A DNA stretch of 64,000 nt from assembly GCF_002903165.1 (NCBI RefSeq), contig NZ_PPSK01000015.1, forward strand, positions 1 to 64,000, written 5' to 3'. Made by a program: the position numbers and the translations under genes. The notes under the pieces are model-generated. The model had not been told where the DNA came from, did no database searches, and was given only the letters and a program-made list of their open reading frames with translations. Each line of letters begins with the position of its first letter. The stretch's first letter is position 1. The DNA comes from Halopseudomonas oceani. Its GTDB lineage: Bacteria; Pseudomonadota; Gammaproteobacteria; Pseudomonadales; Pseudomonadaceae. Shown in pieces: positions 36,175-44,338 of this stretch.

Positions 36175-37431
36175 TTAGAACCCCTTTTGAAGATGTGTCG
36201 TTTCCTTTCCGGCGCTATCCAGCTGCACCCGGACCCACTCAAACACCTGTTCAGCACCGATTACACCGCCTTGATGAAGTCTGATATCTGGATCAAAGGC
36301 CGTTTCGAGTAAATCAACGCCATGCAAACGCGAGCGAGCAGCACTCAGAAGAGCCTCCAGATCGGACGGTCGAACCAAGTCCACCTTGTTCAAGCACACT
36401 AGTACCGGACGCCCAAAGCTCTGCAAGGAGGACAGCATTTTCATATCCGCACCGGAAATACCACGATTCACATCAATAATCATTACAAACAAATCGGTAT
36501 GATTAAGTTGATCCTTAGCCAAAGACTCCACTTCCGGGCGGTAATCATTAAATCCAGGAAAATTCACAAGCTGAATCGCCCCCGTCCCTCCTAAATCATA
36601 TACTTGCATGTCACTTGTTGAGCCCGCCACCGGACTAACGTTGCCCGTATTCAAACCAAACACGCTTTTAAATAGCGAATCCTTACCAACGGATCCATCA
36701 CCTACCACCCCGATGTTGATCCGCTTAACAACCATCTGACGAAGCATAGCAACATGCAGTACTGCAGGAACTGTTTTGCGATAAGCAGGCCCAGCCAAGT
36801 CAATTGCGAGCCAAGCTCCAGTCACGATCCAGCCAATCGGACCTATCGCCATTCCGATTGTACGACTTATAGCGGCATTAGCCGCAAAGGTTAGACCTCG
36901 CCCAAGAACCGCGCGCGAAACCATATTCGCCAAGATCAAGGATGATTTATAAACGGCGAACCCGCCATAATGGCGCGCCAATTGCTGTACCAAAATCGTA
37001 CCGGCAGAACCAAATGGTACATCCATCTTTGTAATCCCTATCGACCCCATCAACTCCCGCTTTTCATCTTCTGACATTTGATCTAGAGCATCAGCAAACA
37101 GCTTTTCAATTATTGCCTTTTCGTTTTCCTCAATAGAATTTGATTCATTTACTTTCACCTTAAGCTTACGGCCCACATCAAAAACTATCTCGCTATAGCC
37201 AACGCCCTGCCCTCCCCTAAAAACAGTCGCGAAATCATTACTGCCCATCCTGCATAGATAAGAAGCTATCTTCTCAGCGTTCTCGAGCGTCCTATCCCTT
37301 GCATTTAATTCCAAATCAGATTTATCCATTTTTAGATAATCAGCGATAGGAGCCACATCCGAAGCGCCATATGCGAGCGCGCGCTGCAGAACCTCTACCA
37401 GGGTAAGACTCTTCTTTTGTACCGCTTGCAT
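36175..37431 (-). CDS. YaaW-like domain fused to a small GTPase domain
   Basis: About 418 residues from ATG 37431 (a TTG at 37452 is possible). Residues about 60-235 match the YaaW/UPF0174 (DUF3944-type) pattern: YSEIVFDVGRKLKV, then FGGFAVYKSSLILANMVSRAV-like, GRGLTFAANAAISRT, and GPIGWIVTGAWLAIDLAGPAY, a glycine-rich probably membrane-associated segment. From about 245 a P-loop GTPase follows: VVGDGSVGKDS (G1), NFPGFND (G3-like DxxG replacement FPGF) and CLNKVDL (NKxD, G4). Fusion of YaaW to an Era-like GTPase is unusual in my knowledge. It is the second gene downstream of a sigma-54-type promoter. Confidence 0.8.
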   Translation of the reverse strand: MQAVQKKSLTLVEVLQRALAYGASDVAPIADYLKMDKSDLELNARDRTLENAEKIASYLCRMGSNDFATVFRGGQGVGYSEIVFDVGRKLKVKVNESNSIEENEKAIIEKLFADALDQMSEDEKRELMGSIGITKMDVPFGSAGTILVQQLARHYGGFAVYKSSLILANMVSRAVLGRGLTFAANAAISRTIGMAIGPIGWIVTGAWLAIDLAGPAYRKTVPAVLHVAMLRQMVVKRINIGVVGDGSVGKDSLFKSVFGLNTGNVSPVAGSTSDMQVYDLGGTGAIQLVNFPGFNDYRPEVESLAKDQLNHTDLFVMIIDVNRGISGADMKMLSSLQSFGRPVLVCLNKVDLVRPSDLEALLSAARSRLHGVDLLETAFDPDIRLHQGGVIGAEQVFEWVRVQLDSAGKETTHLQKGF

Positions 37432-37462
37432 TTCAGCACCTGCCTTTTTCAAAAATAGGGGA

Positions 37463-37486
37463 ATGCGTAACTAACTAGTTACGCAT
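37463..37486. repeat. Inverted repeat between the two sigma-54-unit genes
   Basis: Perfect 11-bp arms ATGCGTAACTA (37463-37473) and TAGTTACGCAT (37476-37486) separated by two bases. It lies in the 47-68-bp gap between the two leftward genes and could attenuate transcription, protect an mRNA end, or be a protein-binding site. Confidence 0.55.
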
Positions 37487-37499
37487 GAGTGATGTCACA

Positions 37500-37865
37500 T
37501 TAACGAAGATCAAAGACATAACCACCTTCATCCTCCCTTCTTACAAAAGTCAAATCGAAATGGGCTACTGTCATTCCTGCAAGCCCTCCAATAGCGGCAC
37601 CCGCTAATACACCATAGCCCCCCCCAATCGATAGCAGGCCTGCCAGACCGCCAGCTGTCGCGCCAACGCATACACAGAACTGCAATTTCGCAGCGTCTGG
37701 AGTAACTACAGTAACTCGGACCCTGTTCTCCGCAGCGAACTGCCTCAAAGCGTCATACACCCCCTCCATGAGCTCCTCATCGATCAAGAATTGACCTTTC
37801 GCTCGTGCGGCGATGAAAGCCAGAATCTTTTGTATGGCATCACTTGATTTGATTTCGATAGTCAT
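37500..37865 (-). CDS. Glycine-zipper membrane-associated protein
   Basis: 121 residues from ATG 37865, with GGAG eight bases upstream; upstream in-frame starts would overlap the promoter. The N-terminal ~60 residues are an alpha/beta part (IQKILAFIAARAKGQFLIDEEL, VRVTVVTPDAAKL). Then a glycine-zipper hydrophobic region follows (GATAGGLAGLLSIGGGYG, then VLAGAAIGGLAGM), and a short C-terminal strand. Such zippers oligomerise in membranes. It is first downstream of the putative sigma-54 promoter, followed by the YaaW-GTPase gene, so the two may form a membrane-stress module; that is inference. Confidence 0.7.
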   Translation of the reverse strand: MTIEIKSSDAIQKILAFIAARAKGQFLIDEELMEGVYDALRQFAAENRVRVTVVTPDAAKLQFCVCVGATAGGLAGLLSIGGGYGVLAGAAIGGLAGMTVAHFDLTFVRREDEGGYVFDLR

Positions 37866-37905
37866 ATTCTTCACTCCGCATTTATCCATTCCACAAACCA
37901 GCACA

Positions 37906-37921
37906 TGCCAGAACCATGCCA
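37906..37921 (-). promoter_or_regulatory. Sigma-54 (-24/-12) promoter
   Basis: Read on the minus strand, 37921-37906 is TGGCATGGTTCTGGCA, matching the RpoN consensus TGGCACG-N4-TTGCW with the invariant GG and GC dinucleotides at correct spacing. Transcription should begin near 37894, about 30 bp before the glycine-zipper start at 37865. A GAFTGA-type activator is encoded divergently 110 bp away, which strongly supports the call. Confidence 0.75.
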
Positions 37922-38028
37922 AAAATTTAAAATCTTTATAATCAATGACTTAAGAACAACCCCTTGAAAAATAGCAAAAAAAAGTGTAAAAAAATACACC
38001 TAATGATTCACTTTGTGGACTTTTATAT

Positions 38029-39729
38029 ATGGATGTCAGAATAATTAGCTTGGGATGTCTAAGCTCAACACTCCCTAAACCAGCCTATCAAGCGCTACGG
38101 CAGGGTAACGAGCTATCCATTGAAGGGATATCAGATGCACCCCAGCTGTATGGCATGCCTCCCTTACAACGACTGGTATTTCAAACACAACATGAAGAGT
38201 GGTCCAATTCCATTTGCAAGGTTTTCTCCCACGAACTTAATAAGTTTGCTGAATGCATTAAAGTAGAACACCTAATCAGGAGCGGCCCATGGCGCGTCCT
38301 ATCACCAGAGGGTGAGTTTTTGTTTCCCTTCGACACTAATAAGGAGCTCGACAAATATGACGCATCCCTTCTTGAAAACAGTCTAAAACCCCTTGCCCTT
38401 AAGATAATCAAGCGAAAGACTCTCCTTGTAATCCCTAACGACCAAGAGAGTTCACAGCCATACCTTGAAAGCGATCTGCTTAACAAAATCGCAGACGAAT
38501 TAATCCATAACTTAGGCAATGAATCGCCTTATAGAGACATAGCTTTAATTCCGCTACGCAGCAGATCGCAATCATCCACGCTCACAGCAGGACTTTTTGA
38601 TGCAGTAATGAATGCGCTTTTCTGCAGAACAACCCAACTCAACTTCGCAAGCCGACTTCACCAGAAGGAGGGGCCGCTATTAATAGAGGGCGCCACCGGC
38701 ACAGGAAAAAGCCAAGCCGCATCATTAATTGCCAATACGCTAAAAAAAGATCTGATAGAAATCAATCTAGCAGCTCTTTCTAACGAACTAATTGAATCAA
38801 GAATAAGAGGATATAAAAAGGGCGCGTTCACTGGAGCGGAAAAGGATACCCCGGGTTTTTTTGAAGAAGCTGACGGTAAAGTCCTGTTTTTAGATGAGCT
38901 TCAAAGTACAGCTCTAACCTCGCAAACTCAACTCCTTGACCTACTGAGCGCAGTCAGCAACCGTGTCAGAGTTGGCCGAATTGGCGGCGACAGCACAAGA
39001 CGAGAATATACAGTTAAGGTGATTCTAGCCACGAACAGGCCTGCAAAGGATCTGCTATCAGAAGGTGTACTCCGTGAGGATCTATTCCATCGAATTAGAG
39101 ATGTTGTCAGTTTTAAAAACTTAAACCAACTTCTAAAACAAGACGATTATCAGGAGCTCATCAAAAAGCTACTAACCTTGTACCGGTGGAAGTCTCTTGC
39201 GCCCCTTGACGCGGATATTCCAGAAGTACGCACAGAGTTGATCTTCCCTTCTATCGATCCAGGAATCTTCAGCCAGATTAGGCAAGCTAACTGGCCAGGA
39301 AACTTTCGCCAATTTGAACGTTTTTCCTACGATCTATACTGGGCGCTCGAGACCCAAAGTTCCCCTGAAATATCGAGAGATTTGGTTCGTGAACTTATTA
39401 AGCGCGAGGCCGAACGATTCTTTCTTCCTGATGAAGCTCCTGAGAAAAAGCCAACCACTGGACCAGCTCGCAAAGCTTCAGTAGTAGAAGATGTACTAAC
39501 TCGCAATGGTATGGTTATATCTAAATCACTACCAGAGCTTGCCGATGAGAAACTTAAAAGCCGTAACACACTAAAAACATTTATACTCAGAAACAAGGAG
39601 TATTTCAGCGAGCATTTCCTAGAAGACTCTAAAATTCACGATTTCATTAATAGTAAAAACTCAAGGCAAAATAAAAACTCGCACAGCCGTTCACTCGATC
39701 AGGATGAAATCAAAAAAAATAACACTTAA
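38029..39729 (+). CDS. Sigma-54-dependent transcriptional activator (bEBP)
   Basis: 566 residues from ATG 38029. The central AAA+ domain has Walker A IEGATGTGKSQA (about 218-229), the sigma-54-contacting loop GAFTGA (about 265-270), and Walker B KVLFLDELQST. The latter is followed by TRREYTVKVILATNRP and REDLFHRI. The N-terminal ~200 residues are not a receiver, GAF or PAS domain that I recognise and would sense the signal. The C-terminal ~100 residues contain a possible helix-turn-helix around ELADEKLKSRNTLKTFILR. It is divergent from the sigma-54 promoter at 37906-37921 and presumably activates it. Its stop overlaps the stop of convergent brxL. Confidence 0.88.
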   Translation: MDVRIISLGCLSSTLPKPAYQALRQGNELSIEGISDAPQLYGMPPLQRLVFQTQHEEWSNSICKVFSHELNKFAECIKVEHLIRSGPWRVLSPEGEFLFPFDTNKELDKYDASLLENSLKPLALKIIKRKTLLVIPNDQESSQPYLESDLLNKIADELIHNLGNESPYRDIALIPLRSRSQSSTLTAGLFDAVMNALFCRTTQLNFASRLHQKEGPLLIEGATGTGKSQAASLIANTLKKDLIEINLAALSNELIESRIRGYKKGAFTGAEKDTPGFFEEADGKVLFLDELQSTALTSQTQLLDLLSAVSNRVRVGRIGGDSTRREYTVKVILATNRPAKDLLSEGVLREDLFHRIRDVVSFKNLNQLLKQDDYQELIKKLLTLYRWKSLAPLDADIPEVRTELIFPSIDPGIFSQIRQANWPGNFRQFERFSYDLYWALETQSSPEISRDLVRELIKREAERFFLPDEAPEKKPTTGPARKASVVEDVLTRNGMVISKSLPELADEKLKSRNTLKTFILRNKEYFSEHFLEDSKIHDFINSKNSRQNKNSHSRSLDQDEIKKNNT

Positions 39730-41819
39730 TCGTCGTCATGAGAAACTCTCACAAAGGTCACACTAAACTCCTTGCACTGCCTATGCTGTTGCAAACGATT
39801 AGCGAAGTTGAATGCGTCATTTAGCTCATAGCGCTGAAACACGTCCAGCCCCCGGCCAAGCACAATTTTCCAGCCAGTGTCAGTCGTGATGTCGCGATCG
39901 TGCTTGGTACCGCTGGTGTCATACGCCCAGCTGAATTGAATACCAACGCCTTCGCAGGCGTCCGCGATTTTCTGCAGGCTTTCTGACTGGCGATCTCCGT
40001 TTGTGTCATCCTCGACGGTGACCACATGCACTGCGACCTCTTCGCCCGGGCTGATTTGCTTGCTCACAGTTTCCATCAGCTCCATGAGGTTGCGTAGCTG
40101 ATGAAACATACGCAAGTAGGGGTCAGTGATAACAATACGCTTTGCCCCACTCAGGTACGGGCCAAAAAGCTTGTCGAACGATACGCCACGCTGGTTTTCT
40201 TGGATCACAATGTGCTGAGATATCAGCTCCGCCGACTCCGCTGCTTTTGCTGCAGATGGGGCTACTACTTCTGCAACCTCGTTTCTTTCAGTGGTAGCTG
40301 TCGGGTTAGCTTCTGCCAAAATATCTTCGGTAGGGGCGTCACAGGCTATTCGGCGATGGTACTGATTCGGATATTCACCCTCCTCCAGCGTACCGACAAG
40401 CTTCTCTTGCCCGCTCTTATCAAAGTACGCGAAACGCACCTCGGGATAGGTACTGTCAATTCGTAGCAGTTGATCCTTAACGCGTTTTCGGCCTTCGATG
40501 GCGCTCCGCAGCACCTCTTCCACTTCGGTCTCGGTCGCCTCACCATGTGGAAAGAGGATCTTCATCAGGCCTGAGAAGGTTTTGTTTATTCCATCACGGT
40601 CGCGTGTCGAAATTTCATCGGATAACGAGAACAAGCCCTTGTAACGGTCCGAAAAATCATGACTACGAAGCGAGCGCAGAATTTCTGCCAAGTAGTCCAC
40701 GACAAAGCCATAGCCACTGGAAAACATCTCACCGCGGATCACATCCACTTCCCACCCTGGGATGTAGCTATGCAAGCGGTCCAAGAACGCCGAATCATGG
40801 AATTTCTCGGGGAGCGGGTCGAACAAGTCGCTGTGCTTGAGCATGTAGGGGACGGTGTGATCAGTATTACCCACAAACACCATACTCGCCTCTGCCCCGA
40901 GGGTTTCCACCCCTCGAGAAAAAGACTTGTTGGCCATGTAGTTTTTCATGATGTCGACTAGCGCCTTGTCCACCCGCTTCTGCTTGCCTGCAAACTCATC
41001 GAATGCAACCACATCCCAATACCCAACCAGGCCGAGCTTGCCCGTGCCGTTGTGAACAAAGAGTTTAGGAACAGTCACCTCCCCCCCGGAGATCAAAATG
41101 CCGTGAGGAGAAAACTCCGAGTAGACGTGAGATTTGCCGGTACCTTTTGGGCCCAGCTCGATGAGGTTGTAGTTTCGCTCGCAAAAAGGAATCAACCGGA
41201 TCAACTGCAGGAGCTTGTTCCGCTTGCCAAACATCTGAGGATTAAACCCCACGCTTTGAATCAGCAGGTCGATCCATTCGTCCGTGCTGAACTGCTTACG
41301 GGCCTCAAGGTACCCATCAAAATCGAATCGCGATATCTGGATTGGTTTAAGGGAAGCCAGCACCCAAGGTGATGCAGACTTGTCCTCTGTGTACTCATAC
41401 TCCAAATCGGCAATACACCACACGCCCCCGACCAGAAGCTTCTGGTGCGCCTTCACGGTGCTGGAGTCAATCAGCACTTTTTTTACACCAAGGTTCGCGA
41501 ACTCAGCTTCGTAGACGTCCTCCTTGTCATTCAGAGAAACACTAACCCGGTCGATAACCTTGTGTCGGCCCTTCTCCTTGATGGTGGAGCGAACCAGCCC
41601 CGCCTCGTTACGATGCACATAGTGCTTTCGCAGGATCTCCTTGACCGTATCTATGCCACTCTGGATTGTCGACTCATCGTTCGTTGCGCAGTACTGGCCC
41701 AGCAGGTATTCAAGAACGTAGGACGGAACGATAGCGTTGCCCTTTACAGCCTTGACCAGGTCTTTGCGAACCACCAGTCCACCAAAGTGCTCATTAATTT
41801 TATCGTCAAGCTGACTCAT
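39726..41819 (-). CDS. brxL: BREX BrxL, Lon-like AAA+ protein
   Basis: 697 residues from ATG 41819. The N-terminal ~200 residues are the BrxL-specific domain. Walker A ELGPKGTGKSHVYSEF lies at about 222-236, with Walker B-like WDVVAFDEFAG after it. The C-terminal ~150 residues hold the Lon-protease-like fold (KRIVITDPYLRM region onward); I cannot confirm its Ser-Lys dyad. BrxL forms hexameric DNA-binding rings and is needed for phage exclusion in type 1 BREX (established). Last gene of the operon, 11 bp after pglZ, matching the canonical order. Size is typical. Confidence 0.93.
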   Translation of the reverse strand: MSQLDDKINEHFGGLVVRKDLVKAVKGNAIVPSYVLEYLLGQYCATNDESTIQSGIDTVKEILRKHYVHRNEAGLVRSTIKEKGRHKVIDRVSVSLNDKEDVYEAEFANLGVKKVLIDSSTVKAHQKLLVGGVWCIADLEYEYTEDKSASPWVLASLKPIQISRFDFDGYLEARKQFSTDEWIDLLIQSVGFNPQMFGKRNKLLQLIRLIPFCERNYNLIELGPKGTGKSHVYSEFSPHGILISGGEVTVPKLFVHNGTGKLGLVGYWDVVAFDEFAGKQKRVDKALVDIMKNYMANKSFSRGVETLGAEASMVFVGNTDHTVPYMLKHSDLFDPLPEKFHDSAFLDRLHSYIPGWEVDVIRGEMFSSGYGFVVDYLAEILRSLRSHDFSDRYKGLFSLSDEISTRDRDGINKTFSGLMKILFPHGEATETEVEEVLRSAIEGRKRVKDQLLRIDSTYPEVRFAYFDKSGQEKLVGTLEEGEYPNQYHRRIACDAPTEDILAEANPTATTERNEVAEVVAPSAAKAAESAELISQHIVIQENQRGVSFDKLFGPYLSGAKRIVITDPYLRMFHQLRNLMELMETVSKQISPGEEVAVHVVTVEDDTNGDRQSESLQKIADACEGVGIQFSWAYDTSGTKHDRDITTDTGWKIVLGRGLDVFQRYELNDAFNFANRLQQHRQCKEFSVTFVRVSHDDD

Positions 41820-41830
41820 GCTAGCTCCGG

Positions 41831-44338
41831 TTAAAAATCAAACTCACTGGAGAATGAACGACGAATCGTATAGCGAGTGGCTTTGTACTGAGTGAAATGA
41901 GAGGTACCTTCCACTTGCTCCTCAAGCCGCAGCTCAACCTGCTGATTGTTTACATCGTCAGCCTTGCGGCTGAGCAGTAACCGTATCGACTGCTCGCGCT
42001 CGCGTGGACTTTCAGAGACAAAATCAAAAGTCAGATCGTGCGAGTCAGATATCAGATCGTTATCCAATGTGTACAGCCCAAGCCGTAACCGCCTGGCCTG
42101 TGTCTTCTCAGTGACTGGTTCTGTCTGATAAAGCACCACCGCCACTTGTCCTGTTGTAATGGTTCTGCCGCCACCGCCAATGAACTCAACATCGACCTTT
42201 CCAACGTCGCTTTGACGTTTTTTATTAATTCGCACAACCGGGATCACGACCTCCTGCAGTGTCGCACCGCCATGCACAAATCGACTACCCGAGCCTTTTA
42301 ACCGCAAGCGATTGATCGATTTTGGAATCTGCACCCCTAACGTTCCGCCAAGGCCTAGCTGTTCCGGGGTAAATGACCTGAATCCTGGCTGTTCACGCAG
42401 GCCATGTCCCAGCACAAATCGACGATCACGGTAGAGCACCTCATCTCCGTCAGGCGCACTGCTCAGAAAATCACTTTCTGAGAGAGGACGATGCTGGTAG
42501 ATAAACCCGTGGTCCGCCGTAACTAGCAGATTACTCGCGTTAGCATTGGTGAGTTTCTTGATAAGACGGACCAGCTCAGCCAATGTTTCTTCGGCTGCTG
42601 CAAATACCCGCTCTTCGGTGTCCCGAGTATCTCCGGTCTTGTCGATCAGATTGTGATAGACGTATACCACATCGTTTTCCCTGAGCAACGCACGCGACTC
42701 ATTCTGATTCATGGTCATCAGATCTTTGGCAAGAATCACGGTCGAGCTTGGCACCGCGCTAGCCAGGATCTTGGCGCGATTTGCTGAGCCTTGGGCACTA
42801 AGCCCATCAACCAAGGCGTCTCCACTATCATTTTCGGCTAGCTGCAACACCTGATTAGGTAGCAAAGCCGCCATGCCTAGCTGTGTATAACTAGGAAGCA
42901 TTGACAGCGCTGGCTCCAGGCCGGCCTCAAAGCGATCCTCTTGCCGAATCAGACTCTGCAGTTCTTCAGCAACCTCGTAGCGGAACGCATCCGAGATCAG
43001 GACGCAGACTTTAGTCTTGCGCTCCATAAAGGGCTTTACATAACGGCTGAAGAAATTCCGTTGTAGCATCACCGGCGCAGCTGACCAGGTAGAAGCTGAG
43101 TCAACAAACTGCTGCCAACGATCGTTGAGGCGAGTCAGATAGTTGTTGGTGTACTGGTTCTCAACCTGGTTATTAAGCTCTTCCAGCAAGGATGCTTGGC
43201 CAGATTGACGCGAATGGAAAGTAAATTTCCGATACAGCTGGTCCAGCCTAAACCAGGTTTTGGCGTACTTATCCACGCCATCGGCCAACGAAGACATTTC
43301 CAGCTTCGCCATGTCCAGCGTCTGCAAAAACTGGGAGGCATGACCTAAGGCAAGATACACATCTTCGAAATTAGAGAACCAATGGCTCTGACGTCTTTGG
43401 CGAACAATCTGCGCCACTTCCGCCGAGCTGATGGCCCCCGTCACAATGTCGCGCACCAGCTCGCTCAGAATTTTGCGGTCAATCAGCTCAAAATAATCAA
43501 GCTCTAACAACGCCCGGTAGCCGAGCTTGTGTAAATGATCATCAATCCTGAGTACTTTAGCGCACTCATGCGACAAACGTTCAAAGCTACTCTCGTGGGA
43601 GCGGCTATCCTTCCAGCGTCTAAGCAATACCTGCGCCTCAGCTGACAGGCGAGCTTGGTAGCCGGGATCTGTTCCCATCATAAAGCACGCCTTGAAGAGC
43701 TCAATCACGAAGTCGTGCATACCCGGTTGCTCCGAGACATAGCCGTAGGCACGCTTCATGTGCTCCCAGAGAGTGGCGCCCAAACCGCTTGCGTCGATCA
43801 GTTTGATGCAGCCGCTCTCGGAGTTCGCCAGTTCAGCTAGCAACTCCTCGACAATCACGTCCAGCCGAGGTTCACAGCCCGCACACACTGCAAGCATTTT
43901 GAATCGCAGCTTGTTGTGCGAGTCATCGGGCTCAAGCAGTTTCTGTAACTGCTCACGCCGCTTTGCGGCGGCAAAAAATGCGGAATGTTCCTCGAGGACC
44001 GGGTAGCAATCTGGCCCTAACGCCAGCTCAGCCAACCACAGCGCAACCTGATCGGTACGGAAGGTACTACCGCTGGCCAACTGCACATCAAGCAACCAAT
44101 TATCCAGATATGCAGGCTCCCCCCCCTCTCGGTAAAGCAGAAACTTTTGCTCTGGTTGCTCCCGCAATATGCGGTACTTCACACCGAACTCGTTGTTAAC
44201 CAGCTCGATTTTTTCAACGCCAGGCAGATTCAGAGACTCGAACTCTTCACGAAACTCCAGGCGGTGGTCATACCAAAACACCAGCCGCTGCTTTTCGAAT
44301 AGATTCGCCAGCGCCTGAGAGACTCTTGAACTGCTCAT
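41831..44338 (-). CDS. pglZ: BREX PglZ, alkaline-phosphatase-superfamily protein
   Basis: 835 residues from ATG 44338, overlapping the previous stop by 4 bp. The PglZ domain is recognisable from VCVLISDAFRYEVAEELQ (metal-binding D, nucleophile region) and from LLVTADHGFIYQHRPLSESDF (DH metal ligands). The start MSSSRVSQALANLFEKQRLVFWYD is typical of type 1 PglZ (KRIVFWYD pattern). The C-terminal ~150 residues form a beta-rich domain. PglZ works with PglX in modification and exclusion; the exact reaction is unsettled. Full length for the family. Confidence 0.95.
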   Translation of the reverse strand: MSSSRVSQALANLFEKQRLVFWYDHRLEFREEFESLNLPGVEKIELVNNEFGVKYRILREQPEQKFLLYREGGEPAYLDNWLLDVQLASGSTFRTDQVALWLAELALGPDCYPVLEEHSAFFAAAKRREQLQKLLEPDDSHNKLRFKMLAVCAGCEPRLDVIVEELLAELANSESGCIKLIDASGLGATLWEHMKRAYGYVSEQPGMHDFVIELFKACFMMGTDPGYQARLSAEAQVLLRRWKDSRSHESSFERLSHECAKVLRIDDHLHKLGYRALLELDYFELIDRKILSELVRDIVTGAISSAEVAQIVRQRRQSHWFSNFEDVYLALGHASQFLQTLDMAKLEMSSLADGVDKYAKTWFRLDQLYRKFTFHSRQSGQASLLEELNNQVENQYTNNYLTRLNDRWQQFVDSASTWSAAPVMLQRNFFSRYVKPFMERKTKVCVLISDAFRYEVAEELQSLIRQEDRFEAGLEPALSMLPSYTQLGMAALLPNQVLQLAENDSGDALVDGLSAQGSANRAKILASAVPSSTVILAKDLMTMNQNESRALLRENDVVYVYHNLIDKTGDTRDTEERVFAAAEETLAELVRLIKKLTNANASNLLVTADHGFIYQHRPLSESDFLSSAPDGDEVLYRDRRFVLGHGLREQPGFRSFTPEQLGLGGTLGVQIPKSINRLRLKGSGSRFVHGGATLQEVVIPVVRINKKRQSDVGKVDVEFIGGGGRTITTGQVAVVLYQTEPVTEKTQARRLRLGLYTLDNDLISDSHDLTFDFVSESPREREQSIRLLLSRKADDVNNQQVELRLEEQVEGTSHFTQYKATRYTIRRSFSSEFDF

